From Acidobacteriota bacterium (GTDB lineage Bacteria; Acidobacteriota; Blastocatellia; Pyrinomonadales; Pyrinomonadaceae), in contig QHXL01000064.1 in NCBI GenBank assembly GCA_003222935.1, positions 438-11,301 on the forward strand: a stretch of DNA of 10,864 nt, read 5' to 3'. The notes beneath the pieces were generated by a model that had not been told where the DNA came from, searched no databases, and was given only the letters and a program-made list of their open reading frames with translations. The translations under genes were made by a program, and so were the position numbers. Below are positions 7,081-10,864 of the stretch, piece after piece. The first letter of the stretch is position 1, and every line of letters starts with the position of its first letter.

Positions 7081-7154
7081 ACTTTGTACTTAGAGCTTTG
7101 TTCTTTGTGCTTGGCTCCTAGTACCTGGTTAGAACAAAGCACAAAGTACAAAGT
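7081..7154. repeat. Palindromic spacer with CTTTGTAC/ACAAAG words (rplE-rpsN)
   Basis: Arms 7081-7104 and 7131-7154 are complementary at 22 of 24 positions, with a 26-nt centre. GCTTTGTTCT (7095-7104) pairs exactly with 7131-7140, and CTTTGTAC/GTACAAAG-like words recur within and between the arms. It occupies most of the 93-nt spacer 7078-7170. This is the longest near-perfect stem among the intergenic palindromes and shares no words with the GATTGCA family. No T-run follows. Confidence 0.8.
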
Positions 7155-7170
7155 ACGAAGAACGAATCTT

Positions 7171-7356
7171 ATGGCAAAGAAATCATTGATTGCGAAAGCG
7201 GCACGTAAACCGAAATTCTCGGTACGAGCCTACACGCGATGTAAACGATGCGGCAGACCGCGCGCTTATTTACGCAAGTTCAACTTGTGCCGCATCTGTT
7301 TTCGCGAACTGGCGTTGCAGGGCCAAATCCCTGGCGTCGTAAAGTCGAGCTGGTAA
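7171..7356 (+). CDS. rpsN: 30S ribosomal protein S14, zinc-binding type (type Z)
   Basis: S14 joins the head of the small subunit late in assembly, beside S3 and S10. The 61-residue product is the short zinc form. Cysteines at residues 24, 27, 40 and 43 make a C-x2-C-x12-C-x2-C zinc ribbon (CKRCGRP to LCRICF). The C-terminus [15 protein letters not shown] is the usual ending. The 61-residue length separates it from the 89-101-residue zinc-independent form. Reading back in frame to 7084 would translate the palindrome and is rejected. No clear Shine-Dalgarno precedes ATG 7171; only weak GAAG purines at 7157-7160. Some annotations call this gene rpsZ. Confidence 0.97.
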   Translation: MAKKSLIAKAARKPKFSVRAYTRCKRCGRPRAYLRKFNLCRICFRELALQGQIPGVVKSSW

Positions 7357-7437
7357 AAATATTGCAGATTGTTGGATTGCAGATGTCAGATTTTCAATCT
7401 GCAACCTGAAATCAGCAATCTGAAATTGGAGTGATAC
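7357..7437. repeat. Palindromic spacer, GATTGCA/GATTTCA word family (rpsN-rpsH)
   Basis: In this 81-nt spacer TTGCAGATTG (7362-7371) is the exact reverse complement of CAATCTGCAA (7395-7404). A second ATTGCAGAT copy lies just after the left arm at about 7377-7385. GCAATCTGAAAT is at 7415-7426, 11 nt before the rpsH ATG, followed by a GGAG ribosome binding site at 7428-7431. Confidence 0.85.
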
Positions 7438-7830
7438 ATGACTGATCCTATCGCCGATATGTTGACCCGAATCCGCAATGCAATTGCGGCTAAGCACTCG
7501 CGAGTTGATATTCCGGCTTCGAAGCTCAAACTGGAAATTGCCCGTATTCTGAAGGAAGAGGGCTACGTCAATAACTTCGTCATCAAGGGCGAGGGGTTGA
7601 AGCGTACGATTCGAATCTTCCTCCGTTACGACGCGCGTGGTACCTCGTCGATTACGTATCTAAAAAGAGTCTCTACTCCCGGGCGACGTGTCTACGTCGG
7701 TTCGAGTGAGATTCCAAAAGTGCTTGGTGGATACGGCATCAATATCGTGTCGACCTCCAAGGGATTGATGAGTGGCAAAACAGCCCGGCGAGAGAACATC
7801 GGCGGAGAGTTGTTGGCCCAAATCTACTAA
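7438..7830 (+). CDS. rpsH: 30S ribosomal protein S8
   Basis: S8 is a primary 16S rRNA-binding protein of the platform; in E. coli it also represses the spc operon. The 130-residue product begins MTDPIADMLTRIRNAIAAKH, then VDIPASKLKLEIARILKEEGY. It has the C-terminal family signature in the form STSKGLMSGKTARRENIGGELL, equivalent to the common GVMTDREARKKGIGGEVL. Length is standard. GGAG 6 nt before ATG 7438 confirms the start. Palindromic spacers lie on both sides. Confidence 0.98.
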   Translation: MTDPIADMLTRIRNAIAAKHSRVDIPASKLKLEIARILKEEGYVNNFVIKGEGLKRTIRIFLRYDARGTSSITYLKRVSTPGRRVYVGSSEIPKVLGGYGINIVSTSKGLMSGKTARRENIGGELLAQIY

Positions 7831-7935
7831 TTGCAGATTGAAGATTGCAGTTTTCAGATTGAGTCGCTGACAGCACCGGCTCAAGTGACTGAAAGAAAAA
7901 TCTGCAATCTGAAATCATAAATCGGAAATAACATT
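7831..7935. repeat. Palindromic spacer, GATTGCA/GATTTCA word family (rpsH-rplF)
   Basis: This 105-nt spacer has two complementary sets. TTGCAGATT (7831-7839) pairs exactly with AATCTGCAA (7899-7907), and TTTCAGATTG (7852-7861) pairs exactly with CAATCTGAAA (7905-7914). The left arm starts right after the rpsH stop. GCAATCTGAAAT is at 7904-7915, 20 nt before the rplF ATG. Only a weak GGA is available as a ribosome binding site. Confidence 0.85.
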
Positions 7936-8496
7936 ATGTCGCGTATAGGAAAGAAACCGATTTCGTTGCCCAAGGGCGTGAGTGTCACGGTCGAGGAGCA
8001 GCAGCTCGAAGTCAAAGGTCCGAAGGGCACCTTGAAGACTCCAATTCCCGCCGGCATCAGCTTTAAAGTTGAAGGCGAAGAGTTGCGTGCAGAACGAGCT
8101 TCTGACGATGTTGCGGCGCTCCATGGTTTGGCGCGGGCGTTGGCAAACAACGCTATCCTCGGTGTCACCGAAGGTTTTAGCCGGCAGATGGATGTGGTTG
8201 GCGTAGGTTATAAGGCTGACGTCCAGGGGAAGAAGGTTCTTTTCTCACTTGGATATTCGCATCCGATTGAATTTCCGCTGCCACCCGAAGTTGATGCCAA
8301 GGCCGAGCGTCTGACGACCAAGGGAAGCATTCAGCAGTACCAGACAACGCTGACGTTGACGAGTATTGATAAGCAGAAGCTTGGTCAGGTTGCCGCCGAG
8401 ATGCACAGACTGCGAAAGCCGGACGCATACAAGGGTAAAGGCGTTCGCTATGCAGATGTACCGATCAAGTTGAAGCCCGGTAAGACAGGGAAGTAG
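7936..8496 (+). CDS. rplF: 50S ribosomal protein L6
   Basis: L6 binds 23S rRNA near the factor-binding site and the sarcin-ricin loop. The 186-residue product consists of two similar alpha/beta domains. The first begins [17 protein letters not shown] and includes KGPKGTL; the second has [24 protein letters not shown]. The C-terminal signature reads [23 protein letters not shown], where most bacteria have PDPYKGKG. The length (usual 175-185) and start are standard. It is followed by the longest spacer of the window. Confidence 0.98.
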   Translation: MSRIGKKPISLPKGVSVTVEEQQLEVKGPKGTLKTPIPAGISFKVEGEELRAERASDDVAALHGLARALANNAILGVTEGFSRQMDVVGVGYKADVQGKKVLFSLGYSHPIEFPLPPEVDAKAERLTTKGSIQQYQTTLTLTSIDKQKLGQVAAEMHRLRKPDAYKGKGVRYADVPIKLKPGKTGK

Positions 8497-8633
8497 AGCA
8501 TTGTCGATTTTTGATTGCCGATTGAAGGTGTCCGATATGCTTTAGCTTGTCGTGACTTGCGAATGAGGATCCTTTAGTCAGTCACCGACAAGACAGACGC
8601 ATATCGGGCATTCAAAATTGGAAATGAGGGAAG
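8497..8633. repeat. Long palindromic spacer between rplF and rplR
   Basis: This 137-nt spacer holds a long interrupted stem. CCGATATGC (8532-8540) pairs exactly with 8599-8607, CTTGTCG (8546-8552) with 8586-8592, and TGACT (8553-8557) with AGTCA (8580-8584), with one bulged C at 8585. The loop spans about 8558-8579. GATTGCCGATTG-like words at about 8513-8525 recall the other spacers. No T-run follows, so it is not a typical intrinsic terminator. GAGGGAAG at 8626-8633 gives rplR a ribosome binding site. Confidence 0.75.
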
Positions 8634-9083
8634 ATGGCAAACACGAATAGAGCAGTTGTAAGAACAGCCATTCACCAGCGTATTCGACGTAAGGTGAAGG
8701 GAAGCACGGACAGGCCTCGGCTCGCGATCTATCGCAGTCTGAATCATATCTACGCTCAGGTGATTGACGACAAGCAAGGGCAGACACTTGTTTCGGCGTC
8801 AACTACCGAGAAGGATCTCCGCGGTAACTCCGGAGGGAATCTTGATGCCGCCCGTCGTGTCGGCCAGGCAATTGCCGAAAGAGCAATAGCGAAGGGCATC
8901 GAGCAGGTCGTCTTCGATCGTGGCGGTTATTTGTATCACGGTCGTATCAAGGCGTTGACCGATGCAGCGAGATCAGCAGGTCTTAACAAAAACGAAGCGA
9001 GTGCAGTTGAAGAAGAAACAGCTGAAGAGGCTGCACCGGAAGAAACTGTAGAAAAGAAGCCGCGTAAGAAAAGTAAAGAATAG
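8634..9083 (+). CDS. rplR: 50S ribosomal protein L18, with charged C-terminal tail
   Basis: L18 binds 5S rRNA in the central protuberance with L5. The L18 core (residues about 14-117) shows [62 protein letters not shown] and [17 protein letters not shown], where the family normally ends within a few residues. Here a 32-residue tail (118-149) follows: Glu/Ala-rich, then a basic KKPRKKSK run. Total length is 149 against about 120. It ends 2 nt before rpsE, which suggests coupling. Confidence 0.97.
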   Translation: MANTNRAVVRTAIHQRIRRKVKGSTDRPRLAIYRSLNHIYAQVIDDKQGQTLVSASTTEKDLRGNSGGNLDAARRVGQAIAERAIAKGIEQVVFDRGGYLYHGRIKALTDAARSAGLNKNEASAVEEETAEEAAPEETVEKKPRKKSKE

Positions 9084-9085
9084 CT

Positions 9086-9592
9086 ATGAGACAACCCAAG
9101 CAACGCATTCCCGCGCAGGGACTCGACCTGAAGGATCAAGTGATATCCATCAATCGCGTCACGAAAGTAGTTAAGGGCGGAAAGAATCTTTCTTTTGCGG
9201 CGCTCGTCGTCGTTGGAGATGAGGGTGGACATGACGGTTTTGGCACAGGCAAAGCTCGAGAGGTGCCTCTCGCGATCAAAAAGGCAATCGAAGCTGCGAA
9301 GAAGAGTTTGATTCGTGTTCCGTTGATCAATAACACCTTGCCTCATCAACTCATCGGCGAATACGGGGCGGGTCGGGTTTTAGTCAAACCGGCGTCCGAA
9401 GGTACGGGCGTGATCGCTGGCGGCGCGGTGCGAGCTGTAATGCAGGCGGTCGGTGTTCGCGACGTGCGAACAAAAGTTCTCGGTTCAACCAATCCGCACA
9501 ACGTGGTGCGAGCGACGTTCGACGCTTTGTTGCGTATGAAGGATCCGATGGAACTTGCGCGCCTGCGTGGTAAACAAGTCGAAGAGATGTAA
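9086..9592 (+). CDS. rpsE: 30S ribosomal protein S5
   Basis: S5 lies at the back of the small subunit by the mRNA entry site; it affects accuracy and has helicase-like contacts with mRNA. The 168-residue product has the N-terminal double-stranded-RNA-binding-like domain ([22 protein letters not shown]) and the [18 protein letters not shown] motif (residues 44-61). The C-terminal domain reads [24 protein letters not shown] and [16 protein letters not shown]. Residue 50 is Asp, where the family usually has Val or a similar residue before GFGxGKA. No strong Shine-Dalgarno precedes ATG 9086; initiation by coupling to rplR is likely. Confidence 0.97.
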   Translation: MRQPKQRIPAQGLDLKDQVISINRVTKVVKGGKNLSFAALVVVGDEGGHDGFGTGKAREVPLAIKKAIEAAKKSLIRVPLINNTLPHQLIGEYGAGRVLVKPASEGTGVIAGGAVRAVMQAVGVRDVRTKVLGSTNPHNVVRATFDALLRMKDPMELARLRGKQVEEM

Positions 9593-9607
9593 TTCTAGCG
9601 AGGTATC

Positions 9608-9823
9608 ATGGCTGAGAAGCGAAGCAAGAAAAGCGACCAGGCAAAAGCAGGCACGATAAGAATCCAGTATTACCGGAGTTTTATCGCGGCCCCCAAGAAA
9701 CACAAAGCAGTTGTTAAAAGCCTGGGCATTACCAAACTCAATCAAGTGGTGGAACGACCGGACACTGACTCTATGCGCGGTGCCGTTGCGAAGATCCCAC
9801 ATTTATTGCGCATTGTTGAGTAG
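9608..9823 (+). CDS. rpmD: 50S ribosomal protein L30
   Basis: L30 is a small 23S rRNA-binding protein of the large subunit. The 71-residue product has the L30 fold from about residue 16: [25 protein letters not shown], then [25 protein letters not shown]. The first 15 residues are a Lys/Ser-rich extension, as bacterial L30 is commonly about 60. GAGGT at 9600-9604 lies close to ATG 9608. The gene order rpsE-rpmD-rplO is conserved. Confidence 0.96.
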   Translation: MAEKRSKKSDQAKAGTIRIQYYRSFIAAPKKHKAVVKSLGITKLNQVVERPDTDSMRGAVAKIPHLLRIVE

Positions 9824-9841
9824 GAAAATAACGGAGTAGAT

Positions 9842-10297
9842 ATGGCTATCAGTCTTAACAGTCTTCGGCCGGCAAAGGGCTCGACACACAAGAAAAAGCG
9901 AGTAGGTCGAGGTCCTGGATCAGGTCTCGGAAAAACCGCAGGTCGGGGTGAGAAGGGTCAAAAGTCTCGCTCAGGATATTCTCGCAAGATCGGTTTTGAA
10001 GGTGGACAAATGCCCCTTCATCGTCGACTGCCGAAGCGCGGGTTCACCAACATTTTTAAGAAAAAGTGGCTTGAAGTGAGTTTGGCCGCGATCGACAAGA
10101 ATTTCAACGCCGACGAGGAAATTACTCCAGAACTCTTACACAGCAAGGGCATCATCAAGAAGGCCAAGCACGACGTAGTGGTGCTGGGAAACGGTGAAAT
10201 CTCGAAGCCTCTCCGCATTTCTGCACATCGGTTCACGAAGAGTGCGCGAGAGAAGATCGAAAAGGCCGGTGGCGCTGTTGTAGAGATCGCGGGCTAG
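9842..10297 (+). CDS. rplO: 50S ribosomal protein L15
   Basis: L15 is a late-assembly protein that threads its extended N-terminus through 23S rRNA. The 151-residue product opens [22 protein letters not shown]. It has the Gly-rich [19 protein letters not shown] (residues 22-40), then [18 protein letters not shown] and a C-terminal domain ending [21 protein letters not shown]. Length fits the usual 145-150. A GGAG about 6 nt upstream (9832-9835) supports the start. It lies 27 nt before secY. Confidence 0.98.
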   Translation: MAISLNSLRPAKGSTHKKKRVGRGPGSGLGKTAGRGEKGQKSRSGYSRKIGFEGGQMPLHRRLPKRGFTNIFKKKWLEVSLAAIDKNFNADEEITPELLHSKGIIKKAKHDVVVLGNGEISKPLRISAHRFTKSAREKIEKAGGAVVEIAG

Positions 10298-10324
10298 TTC
10301 GGAAACGTCGACCAAAGGATTCAA

Positions 10325-10864
10325 ATGGAAAAGTTTCTAGCTGCCGTTAAGAATATGTTCAATGTGCCGGATCTGCGCCGGCGCATTTTCTTTACGCTTG
10401 GTCTGCTTGCTGTATACCGGCTTGGTGCACACGTCGGTGCGCCCGGAATCAACAAAGCTCGACTCGATCAAGTTTGGAGTGAAGTTGCGGGAACACTACT
10501 TGGTGTGCTCGACCTTTTCTCCGGCGGAAACTTTCGCACGATTTCGATCTTCGCGCTCGGCGTCACGCCTTACATCACCGCCTCAATTATTTTGCAGCTG
10601 ATGACCGTTGTGTCACCGCAGTTGAAAAAGTTGCAGGAAGAGGGGGAGATGGGCCGGCAGAAAATCAACCAGTGGACTCGATATCTCACGGTTGGTTTGG
10701 CAGGAATCCAAACTTCGTTTGTGGCCCATTGGCTTCAGGTCAACGGCGTCGGTGCTCCAACCTGGGGGTTCTTGTTAACTACAGTTCTGACACTTACCAC
10801 TGGAACAATGTTCGTGATGTGGCTGGGCGAACAGATCACCGAGCGCGGTGTCGGAAACGGCATT
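10325..10864 (+). CDS. secY: Protein translocase subunit SecY (5' part, cut by window end)
   Basis: SecY is the channel-forming subunit of the SecYEG translocon in the inner membrane. ATG 10325 opens a frame with no stop to the window end: 180 codons of a protein normally about 430-460 long. Likely segments are TM1 at residues 21-37, a plug region about 57-72 ([14 protein letters not shown]), TM2 at 73-95 ([19 protein letters not shown]), TM3 about 119-137 and TM4 about 147-168. The conserved [12 protein letters not shown] follows at 169-180. The periplasmic motif after TM1 reads HVGAPGIN, with Gly38 where SecY usually has Pro (IPxPG). AAAGGA at 10314-10319 is the ribosome binding site. The truncation is only the window boundary. 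Confidence 0.98.
   Translation, partial: MEKFLAAVKNMFNVPDLRRRIFFTLGLLAVYRLGAHVGAPGINKARLDQVWSEVAGTLLGVLDLFSGGNFRTISIFALGVTPYITASIILQLMTVVSPQLKKLQEEGEMGRQKINQWTRYLTVGLAGIQTSFVAHWLQVNGVGAPTWGFLLTTVLTLTTGTMFVMWLGEQITERGVGNGI

Noticed and set aside
7084..7170. Upstream in-frame extension of zinc-type S14
   Set aside because: It translates the CTTTGTAC palindrome; the 61-residue form from 7171 matches the family exactly.
8515..8541. Sigma-70-like promoter before rplR (TTGCCG ... TATGCT)
   Set aside because: Spacing is 15 nt and both hexamers are poor; it falls within the palindrome arm, so it is not supported.

Overview
This window is a bacterial ribosomal-protein cluster on the + strand. It runs from rplC through the S10 and spc sections into the first 180 codons of secY. 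The gene order is the conserved bacterial one: rplC-rplD-rplW-rplB-rpsS-rplV-rpsC-rplP-rpmC-rpsQ-rplN-rplX-rplE-rpsN(zinc type)-rpsH-rplF-rplR-rpsE-rpmD-rplO-secY. No unrelated gene interrupts it and no believable gene lies on the minus strand. Base composition is moderate, with G+C near one half. The zinc-type S14, the charged tails on several proteins and the word-like palindromic spacers fit a free-living, non-enteric bacterium. Acidobacteriota (Blastocatellia-like) is my best but weakly supported guess.

Layout. Bases 1-70 hold the end of a repeat-rich spacer. rplC, rplD and rplW (71-1750) are tightly packed. From 1751 to about 8633 tightly spaced pairs (rplP/rpmC, rplN/rplX/rplE) alternate with long spacers of 52-137 nt. 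rplR, rpsE, rpmD, rplO and secY (8634-10864) are again separated by only 2-27 nt. Spacers are thus of two kinds: short coupled junctions, or long ones that nearly all contain inverted repeats. Five long spacers share the exact 12-mer GCAATCTGAAAT, 11-20 nt before the next start codon. Others have the same palindromic layout built from unrelated words.

The most striking anomaly is inside rplB (L2). A 39-bp segment (2081-2119) is an exact inverted copy of 2259-2297 in the same gene. It replaces about 50 bp that should encode the conserved stretch around EYDPNRSA. The net loss is about 11 bp, so the reading frame breaks and TGA follows at 2104-2106. Because L2 is essential, this is either a templated (template-switch) mutation in a subpopulation, or an amplification or assembly chimera.

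Together the genes supply the large- and small-subunit proteins that assemble around 23S, 5S and 16S rRNA, plus the SecY channel pore. Transcription appears to come from a promoter upstream of the window. I see no convincing internal promoter or intrinsic terminator.
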